From an uncultured Odoribacter sp. (GTDB lineage Bacteria; Bacteroidota; Bacteroidia; Bacteroidales; Marinifilaceae): a DNA stretch of 64,000 nt. The notes beneath the pieces were generated by a model. It saw only the letters and a program-made list of their open reading frames with translations. It made no database searches and had not been told where the DNA came from. The DNA lies in NCBI GenBank assembly GCA_900541415.1, contig UQJP01000005.1, positions 1-64,000 of the forward strand, read 5' to 3'. A program made the position numbers and the translations under genes. This document shows positions 25,081 through 35,619 of the stretch, in pieces; the first letter of the stretch is position 1; the number at the start of each line of letters is the position of its first letter.

Positions 25081-28000
25081 TTAATTGATTTTCATACGTA
25101 TTGAATCGTTGTTTTCAAAATACTCGTAGAGCTCCCGTGACCTTTTTATTTTGCAGGTGCGGGAGAACATTTTTACATTGTTCCCCTGTCGGTCGAATAG
25201 CATGAAACTCAACGGTATGTCGTTTTGCTTTTCTTCCGGCACATTGAATTCTTCGGAATTGGAAACCGCTTGTTTTGTGGCCGTCGGTTTAGACGCTTCT
25301 TTACCCGGGTCACTATTGACATCGGTAATGAAAAGGTTATGGATTTCATTCACGGTGTCGAGGGTCAGTTTTTCGATGTCTACCATGAGGGTGATCGACC
25401 GGATTGCATTTTCGGCGATGGCATCTAGCAGGTCTACTTTTTGGATGGTGAAAGCCAGTTCGTTGCCTTCTTTTCCCCATTTGGGCTGAACTTTTCCTTT
25501 GACATAGATTGCCGTTTCGAGAATGAAATACTGGCGGTAGTCCGTGTAATCTTTTCCGAAAAAAGCCAGTTCATAGGTTCCGCCGAAATCTTCCAGGGTC
25601 AGGATGCCGAAATCTTTTCCGGTTTTGGTTTTTCCTTCCCGTTTGGCTGTGATGATTCCTGCAATGGTAATTTCTTTTCCTTTTAATCCGTCCAGATTCG
25701 TATTCAATTCCTCGACCGGAGTGCATAGAATTTGCATTTCCAGTTTGTATGGGTCTAATGGATGGGAGGTCAGGTAGATGCCTATAAGTTCCTTTTCCTT
25801 TTTCGATTTTTCATAGTCGTGCCAGGGCTCGCAATCGGGGATATTAGGTTTTGTCACTTCAAAACCTTCCATGTCGCCGAACAGGGTGGCTTGCATGTTG
25901 TTGCTGTCCTGTTGGTTCTTTTGGCCGTAGTTCACCAGCATATCCAATACGGTACTGTTTGCGTCGATCGGGTATAAAAATTGTGCCCGGTGATACCCGA
26001 AACTGTCCAAACCTCCTGCTGTGATCAGGTTTTCTATGGTTTTCTTGTTGACATATTTATAATCGATCCGTTCAAAGAAATCGTATACGTCTTTGTAAGG
26101 GCCGTTTTGCTCTCTTTCTTCAATGATTTTTTCCACCGCGCCTTCTCCCACTCCTTTGATTGCCGCCATCCCGAAGCGGATTTGTCCGTGTGAGTTTACC
26201 GTGAAATCGTTGAACGATTCATTCACGTCCGGTGCAAGTACGTTCAATCCCATGCGTTTACATTCGTCCATGAAGACCGTCACTTTCTCAATCTGTGACA
26301 GATTGTTACTCAAGTTGGCTGCCATGAACTCAGCCGGATAATGGGCTTTCAGAAATCCGGTTTGGTAGGCGATATATGCGTAGCATACAGAATGCGATTT
26401 GTTGAACGCATAAGAAGCGAATGCTTCCCAGTCGCCCCATATTTTATTGACCAGATCATCCAGCTTTTTTTCTCCTTCCTTACACCCTTTCACAAATTCG
26501 GGATTGTTCCGGCAGCCTTCCATGAATTGGGTTTTTAAGGCGTTCATGGTGTCGATTTGCTTTTTACCCATCGCTTTACGCAAGGTGTCGGACATACCGC
26601 GGGTGAAGTTTCCTAAAGCGCGGGATTGGAGCATCACCTGCTCCTGATATACCGTGATTCCATAGGTGTCCTTCAGGAAAGGTTCCATCATCGGGTGGTC
26701 GTATTCTATGGGTTCTTCTCCGTGTTTACGCCGGATGAAGGAGGGGATGTATTCCATAGGGCCCGGACGGTAGAGGGCGTTCATGGCCACAAGGTCTTCG
26801 AAACGGTTGGGTTGAAGTGCCCGAAGGTGTTTTTTCATACCGGGGGACTCGAACTGGAACAATCCAGTGGTTTCTCCACGGGAAAACAGCTCGAAAGTTT
26901 CCTTGTCGTCCAGGGGTATTTCATCCGCGTCCAGCGTGACATGTTTCGATTTTTTGATATTTTCGAGGCAGGTTTTGATGATTGATAACGTTCGTAATCC
27001 CAAAAAGTCCATTTTTATCAAACCGATAGGCTCAACGAAGTGTCCGTCATACTGTGTGGTCATTAAGCTTTCTCCTTCCGTAGGCATAACGGGGATGTGA
27101 TCGGTTAGCGGATCACGGCTGATCAGGATTCCGCAGGCATGTACTCCCGTTTGCCGGACAGAGCCTTCTAAGATTTCTGCCAGTCGGATGGTTTTTGCGA
27201 TCAGGGGATTGGGCGAACTTTTTTCTTTTTCGAGGTCGGGGTTTTCCTTATAGGCCTTTTTCAGGGTCATTTTGGGGGCTTCCGGCACCATCTTCGCCAG
27301 TCGGTTCGATTCCGAAAGGTCGAGTTTTAAAACCCGGGCAACGTCTTTGATCGCCATTTTAGCTGCCATACTTCCGAAAGTCACGATGTGGGCTACCTTA
27401 TCCGCTCCATATTTTTCGGTTACCCATTCCAACACTTTTTGCCGTCCGTCGTCATCGAAATCCACATCAATATCGGGAAGTGAGATTCGGTCGGGATTCA
27501 GGAAACGTTCAAACAGCAAATCATATCTTACAGGGTCGATATTCGTAATTCCCAGACAATAGGCCACAGCGCTACCTGCTGCCGATCCACGTCCCGGTCC
27601 GACGATCACGCCCATGTCGCGGGCAGCCTGGATAAAGTCCTGCACAATCAGGAAGTAGCCGGGAAAACCCATCGTTTTCATGATATGCAGCTCAAAAATC
27701 AACCGTTCTTCAATGTCGGCCGGGAGATTTTCCCCATATCTTTTGACAGCCCCTTTCATGGCCAATTCTTTCAGGTAATCGGCTTCCAGCTTGATACGGT
27801 ATAGCTTGTCATAACCTCCCAGTTTCTTGATCTTTTTCTGGGCTTCTTCCTCCGTCATAACGACTTCACCTTTTTCGTTGCGGGTAAATTCATTAAAGAG
27901 GTCTTCGTCCGTGTATTTCTGCCGATATTCTTCTTCCGTACCACAAGATGCCGGGATAGGGAATACAGGCATAATCGGGTCGGAATCGAGTTTGTATTCT

Positions 28001-28839
28001 TCCACTTTATCGGCCACTTCCGCCGTATTTTCGATAACCTGCGGCATATCCCTGAACAACTCCATCATTTCGGCGGTTGTCTTAAACCATTCCTGACGGG
28101 TATACCGCATCCGGTTGGGATCGTCGATGTCTTTCCGGGTGTTCAGGCAGATCAGCAAATCGTGCGCTTCGGCGTCTTCTTCGTTCAGGAAATGAACGTC
28201 GTTCGTCGCAATAACCTTGATTCCCAGCTTTTCCCCCATGCGGAGAATTTCTTTATTGCAAAGCTCCTGGTTATCGAAAATCTCTGCCCGTTGTTTCGGG
28301 TCGGCTGCCGGATGCCGCATCACTTCCAGATAATAGTCTTCCCCTACCAGGTTTTTATACCACAGGGCGGCTTGTTCCGCCCCTTCGATATTCCCTGCCA
28401 TGATCTTTTGGCTGATCTCTCCTCCCAGACAGGCGGAGGAAATGATTAGGCCTTCGTGGTGTTTTTCAAGCAAAGCCTTGTCGATCCGGGGGCGATAATA
28501 AAATCCGTCTACGAATGCCGTAGAACATAATTGCATCAGGTTTTTATAGCCTTTCAGATTTTTAGCCAACAATATAAGGTGTTCTCCCGAACGGTCGATC
28601 GGTTTTACTTTGTCGTAAAGGGAAACCCGGGCAACGTAGGCCTCGCATCCGAGAATCGGTTTGATTCCCTTTTTACGGCAAAGATCATAGAATAATTTAA
28701 TCCCGAACATGTTTCCGTGGTCGGTGAGGGAGAGGGCTGTCATGCCGTCGCTGATCGCTTTGTCGATTAGCCCCGGAATACTGGCGGCTCCGTCGAGGAT
28801 GGAATATTGGGAGTGTACATGAAAATGGGTGAATTTCAT
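25081..28839 (-). CDS. dnaE: DNA polymerase III alpha subunit
   Basis: The 1252-aa protein is the replicative polymerase DnaE. It starts with a PHP domain (FTHFHVHSQYSILDG, SLTDHGNMFG). The polymerase core holds GPGRGSAAGSAVAYCLGI and PDIDVDFDDDGR with the catalytic aspartates, and later VYQEQVM and FNKSHSVCYAYIAYQTGFLK. A helix-hairpin-helix region and an OB fold (ITIAGIITAKREGKTKTGKD) follow near residues 1030-1110. The length is normal and no intein is visible. purN lies upstream on the same strand with a 35-bp gap. Confidence 0.97.
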   Translation of the reverse strand: MKFTHFHVHSQYSILDGAASIPGLIDKAISDGMTALSLTDHGNMFGIKLFYDLCRKKGIKPILGCEAYVARVSLYDKVKPIDRSGEHLILLAKNLKGYKNLMQLCSTAFVDGFYYRPRIDKALLEKHHEGLIISSACLGGEISQKIMAGNIEGAEQAALWYKNLVGEDYYLEVMRHPAADPKQRAEIFDNQELCNKEILRMGEKLGIKVIATNDVHFLNEEDAEAHDLLICLNTRKDIDDPNRMRYTRQEWFKTTAEMMELFRDMPQVIENTAEVADKVEEYKLDSDPIMPVFPIPASCGTEEEYRQKYTDEDLFNEFTRNEKGEVVMTEEEAQKKIKKLGGYDKLYRIKLEADYLKELAMKGAVKRYGENLPADIEERLIFELHIMKTMGFPGYFLIVQDFIQAARDMGVIVGPGRGSAAGSAVAYCLGITNIDPVRYDLLFERFLNPDRISLPDIDVDFDDDGRQKVLEWVTEKYGADKVAHIVTFGSMAAKMAIKDVARVLKLDLSESNRLAKMVPEAPKMTLKKAYKENPDLEKEKSSPNPLIAKTIRLAEILEGSVRQTGVHACGILISRDPLTDHIPVMPTEGESLMTTQYDGHFVEPIGLIKMDFLGLRTLSIIKTCLENIKKSKHVTLDADEIPLDDKETFELFSRGETTGLFQFESPGMKKHLRALQPNRFEDLVAMNALYRPGPMEYIPSFIRRKHGEEPIEYDHPMMEPFLKDTYGITVYQEQVMLQSRALGNFTRGMSDTLRKAMGKKQIDTMNALKTQFMEGCRNNPEFVKGCKEGEKKLDDLVNKIWGDWEAFASYAFNKSHSVCYAYIAYQTGFLKAHYPAEFMAANLSNNLSQIEKVTVFMDECKRMGLNVLAPDVNESFNDFTVNSHGQIRFGMAAIKGVGEGAVEKIIEEREQNGPYKDVYDFFERIDYKYVNKKTIENLITAGGLDSFGYHRAQFLYPIDANSTVLDMLVNYGQKNQQDSNNMQATLFGDMEGFEVTKPNIPDCEPWHDYEKSKKEKELIGIYLTSHPLDPYKLEMQILCTPVEELNTNLDGLKGKEITIAGIITAKREGKTKTGKDFGILTLEDFGGTYELAFFGKDYTDYRQYFILETAIYVKGKVQPKWGKEGNELAFTIQKVDLLDAIAENAIRSITLMVDIEKLTLDTVNEIHNLFITDVNSDPGKEASKPTATKQAVSNSEEFNVPEEKQNDIPLSFMLFDRQGNNVKMFSRTCKIKRSRELYEYFENNDSIRMKIN

Positions 28840-28874
28840 TTCTTATCTATTAAAGCCTGAAAAATATTAAACAG

Positions 28875-29447
28875 TTAAATTCGGTTGATTACTTTTTCGA
28901 TTACTTTCGGAAAATGTTCGTATTCCAATGTGTGTATTTTAGCTGCCAGCGTTTCGGGAGTATCTGCCGGGGTGACGGTGCAGCGTGCCTGAAAGATAGG
29001 GGCACCCTCGTCGTAATGCTCGTTCACATAATGAATGGTGATCCCGCTTTCTTTTTCTCCGGCAGCGATAACGGCTTCGTGCACTTTTTCTCCATACATT
29101 CCCTTGCCGCCATAGGCAGGCAGCAGTGCCGGATGGATATTAATGATCCTGTTCGGGTAGGCAGCTGTGATGCAAGGGGGCATCAGCCATAAAAAGCCCG
29201 CTAAAACAATAAAATCGATCTCTTGTTCTTGCAGTTGGCGAAGCACTTTTTCCGGGTTTTTCATCTCTTCCCGGTTAAAAACGTAAGCAGGGATATTATA
29301 TTTTTTTGCTCTTTCAAGAACATAGGCTCCAGGCACGTTGCAGAAGATCGAATTTACGCTGATTTCCGGATTTTTTGCAAAAAACTGAATGATATTTTCT
29401 GCGTTAGAACCTGAACCAGAGGCGAATATTGCTATTTTTTTCATCAT
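28875..29447 (-). CDS. purN: Phosphoribosylglycinamide formyltransferase
   Basis: The 190-aa enzyme transfers a formyl group from 10-formyl-THF to GAR in purine synthesis. It has the N-terminal phosphate-binding loop AIFASGSGSNAENI, the catalytic NIHPALLPAYGGKGMYG (Asn-x-His) and the later IHYVNEHYDEGAPIFQA with the catalytic Asp. Length is typical. It is followed on the same strand by dnaE. Confidence 0.93.
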   Translation of the reverse strand: MMKKIAIFASGSGSNAENIIQFFAKNPEISVNSIFCNVPGAYVLERAKKYNIPAYVFNREEMKNPEKVLRQLQEQEIDFIVLAGFLWLMPPCITAAYPNRIINIHPALLPAYGGKGMYGEKVHEAVIAAGEKESGITIHYVNEHYDEGAPIFQARCTVTPADTPETLAAKIHTLEYEHFPKVIEKVINRI

Positions 29448-29614
29448 CTAATTAATTAAATATCAAGGCTATAAAAGTACTAAAAGTTTATTCTTGTCAA
29501 AAAATTTTTCAGAGAAAAAAATAAACTCTAAATTTGTCCCCTGGATTTAGATAAATATGCACAAAGTGGTGCATAGAGTGTAATTTAAAAAATGTCTAAT
29601 TAAAATTAAAAGTT

Positions 29615-29851
29615 ATGTCTGACATTACAAGCAGAGTAAAAGCGATCATCGTTGATAAATTAGGTGTAGATGAATCTGAAGTTAAACCTGAAGCAACATT
29701 TACAAACGACCTCGGAGCTGACTCTTTGGATACCGTTGAGTTGATCATGGAACTGGAAAAAGAATTTAACATTACTATTCCTGATGATCAGGCTGAAAAA
29801 ATTCAGACTGTAGGTGATGCTATCTCTTACGTAGAAGCTAACGCAAAGTAA
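29615..29851 (+). CDS. acpP: Acyl carrier protein (primary)
   Basis: The 78-aa acidic protein has the phosphopantetheine site GADSLDTVELIM (Ser37). It carries growing acyl chains in fatty acid synthesis. fabF follows after 15 bp and rnc after that, the order known in many bacteria. A TAAATTTG box at 29529-29536 is the likely promoter. This gene encodes the housekeeping ACP, distinct from the two ACPs in the polysaccharide locus. Confidence 0.97.
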   Translation: MSDITSRVKAIIVDKLGVDESEVKPEATFTNDLGADSLDTVELIMELEKEFNITIPDDQAEKIQTVGDAISYVEANAK

Positions 29852-29866
29852 TTTAATATTATTTCC

Positions 29867-31111
<1,245 letters not shown>

Positions 31112-31136
31112 TCACGTACTAAAATTTTTTTAGACT

Positions 31137-31877
31137 GTGGTTAGACAATTTTTCCAATCCATAAGACTTTACCTTCATCGAAACGGTAAGTTTTATGGAT
31201 TGTCTATTTCTCAGTTAGGCTTTGTGCCCCGGAATAAGGGGCTTTATCGTTTGGCTTTAGTGCATAAATCCGCTTCCCGGATTACGACGAATGGCGTGGT
31301 GCTCAATTATGAGCGGCTCGAATTTTTAGGGGATGCCGTTCTCGGGGCAATTGTGGCCGAACTATTGTATAAATTCTTTCCTAATCAGGACGAGGGATTT
31401 CTTACCCGTGTCCGCTCTAAGGTTGTCAGCCGGGAATCGTTGAACGAACTGGCCATTCATATCGGATTGGATAAGGCTGTTGTGGCTAAGGCCGATCTCT
31501 CCCGGAACAAGCATATTTATGGGGATGTGTTCGAAGCTTTTGTCGGGGCTATGTTTTTAGACCAGGGATTTACCAACACGAAACGCTTTATCGAAAAATA
31601 TATCTTTCCGAATTATTTCGATATAAAAGATTTGGTGTCCATCGATAAGAATTATAAGAGCCGTTTGATTGAGTGGGGACAAAAAAATAAAGTGGATTTG
31701 ATTTTTAATACAGAATCGACAAGGGGAAAAAAGAACAAATTCTGTTGTGTGATCTGTATCGGAGCAGAGGAGAAGGGGCGAGGATTCGGCTATTCAAAAA
31801 AAGAGGCGGAACAATGTGCCGCCGAATGTGTTATCCATGAACTTCAGGCTGAAGCCGAAGGAAATATCGAAATTTGA
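31137..31877 (+). CDS. rnc: Ribonuclease III
   Basis: The 246-aa enzyme cleaves double-stranded RNA. It starts with GTG. The signature ERLEFLGDAVLGAIVAELLY and the acidic DVFEAFVGAMFLDQG give the metal site, and the C-terminal third is a dsRNA-binding domain (YKSRLIEWGQKNKVDLIFN; GYSKKEAEQCAAECVI). RNase III also processes tracrRNA:crRNA duplexes in type II CRISPR systems, which matters here only if a cas9 exists elsewhere in the genome. Confidence 0.93.
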   Translation: MVRQFFQSIRLYLHRNGKFYGLSISQLGFVPRNKGLYRLALVHKSASRITTNGVVLNYERLEFLGDAVLGAIVAELLYKFFPNQDEGFLTRVRSKVVSRESLNELAIHIGLDKAVVAKADLSRNKHIYGDVFEAFVGAMFLDQGFTNTKRFIEKYIFPNYFDIKDLVSIDKNYKSRLIEWGQKNKVDLIFNTESTRGKKNKFCCVICIGAEEKGRGFGYSKKEAEQCAAECVIHELQAEAEGNIEI

Positions 31878-31880
31878 TAT

Positions 31881-31915
31881 TTTCGGATTGTAAATCTTAG
31901 ATCTACAATCCGAAA
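31881..31915. terminator. Bidirectional terminator between rnc and efp
   Basis: TTTCGGATTGTA (31881-31892) pairs perfectly with TACAATCCGAAA (31904-31915) between two convergent genes. Confidence 0.75.
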
Positions 31916-31926
31916 TAATCTATCTC

Positions 31927-32493
31927 TTATCTTACTCTTTCTACGTAAGAGCCGTCTGCCGTCGAAATACGGATTTTTTCACCCATTTCAACAAAAAGCG
32001 GAACCATTACTCTGGCGCCTGTTTCAACTTCTGCGGCTTTCAGGGCGGTGGAAGAAGCGGTATCACCTTTCAATCCCGGTTCTGTGTAGGTCACTTCGAG
32101 CACAACACTCGGCATCAGTTCCACATACAACGGGGTTTCGGTATCTGCGTGCACAACCATTTCAACGGCATCTCCCTCTTTCAGGAATTGAGGGGCATTG
32201 ATCAACTCTTCCGGAATGTTGATTTGTTCGTAGGTTTCCGTATGCATCATAACATAATCGTTTCCTTCTTTGTAAAGGAATTGATAGGGACGTCTTTCAA
32301 TTCTGGCCGTGTCGATTTTTAAACCTGCGGTGAATGTATTTTCCAACATTCTGCCTGTCTTTACGTTTCTCATTTTTGTTCTGACGAAAGCCGGGCCTTT
32401 ACCTGGTTTTACATGCTGGAATTGAACGATAGTATATAAATCGTCCTTGAATACGATACATAATCCGTTACGGAAATCTGCTGTTGTTGCCAT
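31927..32493 (-). CDS. efp: Elongation factor P
   Basis: The 188-aa protein rescues ribosomes stalled at polyproline. It has the KOW-like N-terminus (GLCIVFKDDLYTIVQFQHVK, PGKGPAFVRTKMRNVKTGRM) and two OB-type domains, ending STADGSYVERVR. The tip of the loop at PGKGPAF carries the Lys that is modified in many species. A TTG-N20-TATATTTG promoter lies upstream on the minus strand. Confidence 0.96.
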   Translation of the reverse strand: MATTADFRNGLCIVFKDDLYTIVQFQHVKPGKGPAFVRTKMRNVKTGRMLENTFTAGLKIDTARIERRPYQFLYKEGNDYVMMHTETYEQINIPEELINAPQFLKEGDAVEMVVHADTETPLYVELMPSVVLEVTYTEPGLKGDTASSTALKAAEVETGARVMVPLFVEMGEKIRISTADGSYVERVR

Positions 32494-32532
32494 TTATTCT
32501 GTGTTTTAATTATAATATTGTTATTGAAGTTG

Positions 32533-32563
32533 CAAATATAAAAAAAACGGCTTAAAGCACCAA
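32533..32563 (-). promoter_or_regulatory. efp promoter (Bacteroidota type)
   Basis: On the minus strand TTG (32561-32563), 20 nt, TATATTTG (32533-32540) precede the efp start at 32493 by about 40 nt. Confidence 0.7.
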
Positions 32564-32572
32564 AATAAAATA

Positions 32573-32596
32573 GCCGGCAGCTTATGCTGCCGGCTT
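32573..32596 (-). terminator. Terminator of the DUF5684 gene
   Basis: GCCGGCAGC and GCTGCCGGC form a strong stem with a short loop just downstream of the minus-strand gene at 32619, followed by TATTTTATTTTGG on that strand. Confidence 0.8.
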
Positions 32597-32618
32597 GTTA
32601 TCAGCGTGAAACAATATT

Positions 32619-32960
32619 TTAATTGTTTTCTGTTGCTTCCGGAGTGTATTTAGCATCTCCAAGTCCTAAGATGGGGATGAACACAAAAGAAAGCAGGATT
32701 AAACCTACGGTAAATCCTACGCCTTTGCCGAATCTTTTGGCGATTTCATACATCACCATAACACTGAAAACAATGTTTGCCAGCGGAATAAAGAACATCA
32801 CTGTCCACCAACCCGGTTTTTGGGCAATAACCGTCAATAAATACAGGTTGTAAATAGGAATGATCGCCCCCCATCCCGGCTGTCCGGCTTTTTCAAAAAT
32901 TCTCCACATACCGGCAAGCACCAGTATTAAAATGGCTAAATAAATAATAGCACCAATCAT
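32619..32960 (-). CDS. DUF5684 family membrane protein
   Basis: The 113-aa protein has three or four transmembrane helices and the pattern WRIFEKAGQPGWGAIIPIYN followed by FFIPLANIVFSVMVMYEIAK and RFGKGVGFTVGLILL, which is the family's recurrent layout. Function is unknown. It lies between efp and the RDD gene on the same strand as both. Confidence 0.75.
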   Translation of the reverse strand: MIGAIIYLAILILVLAGMWRIFEKAGQPGWGAIIPIYNLYLLTVIAQKPGWWTVMFFIPLANIVFSVMVMYEIAKRFGKGVGFTVGLILLSFVFIPILGLGDAKYTPEATENN

Positions 32961-33006
32961 TGAATTAAATTTAATTGTTAATAAATATTAAGATTACACA
33001 CACAAA

Positions 33007-33705
33007 TTATGCTTTAGTCAGGTAATGATGATCTTTTAAAACCGTTTCGATAAAAGACAGCTCATCCATGTCGGTTTGTATTCCGGTTAATTCCTTAACC
33101 TTTTGACTCAATGCCATTAGAATTTGCTGGTCTTTGTCTTTTTTAATTTCTTTCATGGCTTCCTGTATGATCCGGATGTCCCTGTCGGATAAAAGGGCGG
33201 CTTCGCGGAAAGTCACTTCGTATGTTTCAGGAATATCGTCAGCAGCAAACTGTGACAGGCGTATGTTCGGTTTTTCGTTGATAACGGTTGTTCCCGCAGC
33301 AATGTCGCCCAGGCGTTGCATCTTCGGGGTTAGGATGATGCTTAGCATTCCTACGATTCCGAGGCTTATGCTGATGTCGACCAACCGGAGTACCCAGCGT
33401 AGGAGATAATCCCAGAAAGATACTTTTTTACCGTCTATGCGTACCACTCTGAGGTGTTGGGTCATTTTCCCGATACTTCTGCCTTGAAACAATAGTTCAC
33501 ACAATAGATGGTAAGAAAGAAGGAGGGTGGAAAAGATTATTAAAGTCCCTCTTCCTGCATTTTGTGCCTGGAGTATAGCGAAACAGGTAAAGGATAATCC
33601 TCCCAATATGGCAAAATCCACAATGGTGGCCCATATCCGTTGGGCTAAACCAGCCGGAGTGTAAGCGATATGAACGTTTTGTGCCGTATTGATGGAAATA
33701 TCCAT
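33007..33705 (-). CDS. RDD family membrane protein
   Basis: I start the 232-aa protein at MDISINTAQNVHIAYTPAG (ATG at 33705). The RDD domain shows AGLAQRIWATIVDFAILGG (R-D within the first helix) and GRSIGKMTQHLRVVRIDG before further helices. The C-terminal 80 residues are soluble and charged. RDD proteins are often found with SpoIIM, DUF58 and MoxR genes, as here; the SpoIIM gene is divergent 95 bp away. Some RDD proteins act as Na+/H+ antiporters, but that is not shown for this type. A TAAATTTG box lies at 33739-33746. Confidence 0.85.
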   Translation of the reverse strand: MDISINTAQNVHIAYTPAGLAQRIWATIVDFAILGGLSFTCFAILQAQNAGRGTLIIFSTLLLSYHLLCELLFQGRSIGKMTQHLRVVRIDGKKVSFWDYLLRWVLRLVDISISLGIVGMLSIILTPKMQRLGDIAAGTTVINEKPNIRLSQFAADDIPETYEVTFREAALLSDRDIRIIQEAMKEIKKDKDQQILMALSQKVKELTGIQTDMDELSFIETVLKDHHYLTKA

Positions 33706-33800
33706 AATTCCTATAAAATATCGAATTCTTTTCGATTGCAAATTTATGTTTTTTTAAATGAAAAATGTACTTTTAGGCAGTAAAATTAGATGCGTGAATT

Positions 33801-34769
33801 ATGAGAGAGGCAAGGTTCGTTGCTTTGAATAAAAATAGGTGGAAAGAGATGGAGAAGTGGCAGGAACTCGATTCGGAAACCCTGGCTGCTAATTTTGTGG
33901 AACTGTCTGATGATTTGGCTTATGCCCGGACTTTTTACCCCGGTAGCGATTCCGAACGTTATCTCAATCAGTTGATCGCCCATTATCAGGTGAATGTCAA
34001 TAGTGGGAAAATTGAAAAAAACAAGGGCATCGCTTTTTTCTGGAAGCAAGAGTTTCCTTTATTGATCGCTTCTCAATATAAAACCTTTTTGTTTTCTTTT
34101 TTGTTTTTTGCCGGAGCGGTTGCGTTAGGTGTGTTTTCGGCTGCGCACGATATGGATTTCCTGCGTTTGATCTTAGGGGATAATTACGTGAACATGACGC
34201 TCGACAATATTGCGTCCGGGAAACCGATGGGGGTTTATGCCAGCCAGGATGAATGGAATATGTTCGTGCAAATCACCATTAATAATGTTAAGGTTTCGTT
34301 TAACGCCTTTGCATTGGGATTGCTGTTTTCGGCAGGCACTTTGTGGATTCTTTTTTATAATGGCGTTATGTTGGGTGCATTCCAGTATTTTTTCTTTCAG
34401 CATAATTTGTTGTTCCATTCCACGCTGTCGCTTTGGGCACACGGGACTTTTGAGATCACTGCGATCATTATTGCCGGGGGTGCCGGTTTGATTATGGGGA
34501 ACAGTTTCCTGTTTCCGGGCACATACACCCGCCTGTATTCTTTTCGCCGGGGAGCTTTGGCCGGGGTGAAAGTGATCGTCGGGTTGATTCCCTTTTTTAT
34601 CATTGCCGGATGGATTGAAAGTTTTATCACCCGTTATGCCGATCAAACTCCGGTGGTGGGAGCCATATGCGTGTTGCTCTCCCTTATGGGGGTGATTTTT
34701 TATTTTGTGGTTTATCCTTATCAGTTATATCGAAAATGCAATAAAAATATTTCAGATGGAAAAGATTAA
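33801..34769 (+). CDS. SpoIIM-like (stage II sporulation protein M family) membrane protein
   Basis: The 322-aa protein has a soluble N-terminus (MREARFVALNKNRWKEMEKW, then LSDDLAYARTFYPGSDSERY) and a six-helix SpoIIM domain with NNVKVSFNAFALGLLFSAGT and LWAHGTFEITAIIIAGGAGL, the HGxxE motif of the family. The organism shows no other sign of sporulation; outside Firmicutes this family goes with MoxR-DUF58 clusters. It starts a six-gene plus-strand operon and overlaps the next gene by 14 nt. Confidence 0.85.
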   Translation: MREARFVALNKNRWKEMEKWQELDSETLAANFVELSDDLAYARTFYPGSDSERYLNQLIAHYQVNVNSGKIEKNKGIAFFWKQEFPLLIASQYKTFLFSFLFFAGAVALGVFSAAHDMDFLRLILGDNYVNMTLDNIASGKPMGVYASQDEWNMFVQITINNVKVSFNAFALGLLFSAGTLWILFYNGVMLGAFQYFFFQHNLLFHSTLSLWAHGTFEITAIIIAGGAGLIMGNSFLFPGTYTRLYSFRRGALAGVKVIVGLIPFFIIAGWIESFITRYADQTPVVGAICVLLSLMGVIFYFVVYPYQLYRKCNKNISDGKD

Positions 34770-35619
34770 TTTAAGTGTAATAAGAGGATTCAGTGATTCT
34801 ATCACCGTTACATTCAATTTTGTGAAGCAGGAATTTGTGCCTTTCCTGAAAGTGTTGGGGGTGATTGTCGTTCCTTTGATATTGATCGACTTTCTGGTGA
34901 AAGGATTCTTTTTACGTGATTTGCTCACGATAAACGAGACCAGCGATCCCTTTCTGGTTATAAAAAGTTCGTTGATCACGAGTGTAGGAGCGGGGGTTAT
35001 TTATATGTGGACTCAAATTGTGGTGATCGCTTATCTCCGGGTGTATTATGATAAATATCGTAACGGGGAGGTAAACCGTATCACTTCGGGCGAAGTGTGG
35101 CAGGTGGTGTGGAAGTATTTGGGAAGTTCGATTTTGGTTTCCATTGCTTTTGGTTTTATCGTTGTGTTGGGAATCCTCTTTTTTATTGTCCCCGGAATTT
35201 ATTTTGGAATAGCCCTGATTTTTTTGGTGTATTGTATTATTATCCGGGGGGATTCTGCCGACCGCGCTTTTGGTGGCTCGATGGCACTGGTGAAAGGGCG
35301 TTGGTGGAATGTTTTTGCTTACGCTTTTGTATTGCAACTGATCATTTCCGTATTGGCTTATATATTTAATGTTCCTTACCTGTTTGTGACGATCAAGGAG
35401 ACCATTTTAGGCGAGAGTTCGAATCTTTATGGCGCGGCTTTTAGTTATTATCTGGCGAATTTAGGGCAATATCTGGCGCAGAGCATTTTGGTTGTGGGGA
35501 TCGGGGTCAGGTTTTTCAGTTATTGGGAAGAACAGGAACACGGAACTTTATTGGATAAGATCGGGAAATTAGGACAGGATGAGCCTAAAGAAGAACGGGA
35601 GGATGAAGGAATACATTAA
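34756..35619 (+). CDS. Multi-pass membrane protein of the MoxR-DUF58 operon
   Basis: I start the 287-aa protein at MEKINLSVIRGFSDSIT (ATG at 34756). It has about six transmembrane segments and a charged tail (GQDEPKEEREDEGIH). I do not recognise a characterised family. Overlaps of about 14-17 nt with both neighbours place it firmly in the operon. Confidence 0.75.
   Translation: MEKINLSVIRGFSDSITVTFNFVKQEFVPFLKVLGVIVVPLILIDFLVKGFFLRDLLTINETSDPFLVIKSSLITSVGAGVIYMWTQIVVIAYLRVYYDKYRNGEVNRITSGEVWQVVWKYLGSSILVSIAFGFIVVLGILFFIVPGIYFGIALIFLVYCIIIRGDSADRAFGGSMALVKGRWWNVFAYAFVLQLIISVLAYIFNVPYLFVTIKETILGESSNLYGAAFSYYLANLGQYLAQSILVVGIGVRFFSYWEEQEHGTLLDKIGKLGQDEPKEEREDEGIH

Noticed and set aside
25081..28839. 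An intein or frameshift in dnaE
   Set aside because: The protein is continuous, of normal length and keeps all polymerase motifs in order.
33801..34769. Sporulation machinery, suggested by the SpoIIM-like protein
   Set aside because: This family occurs widely in non-spore-formers within MoxR/DUF58 clusters, and no other sporulation gene is seen.
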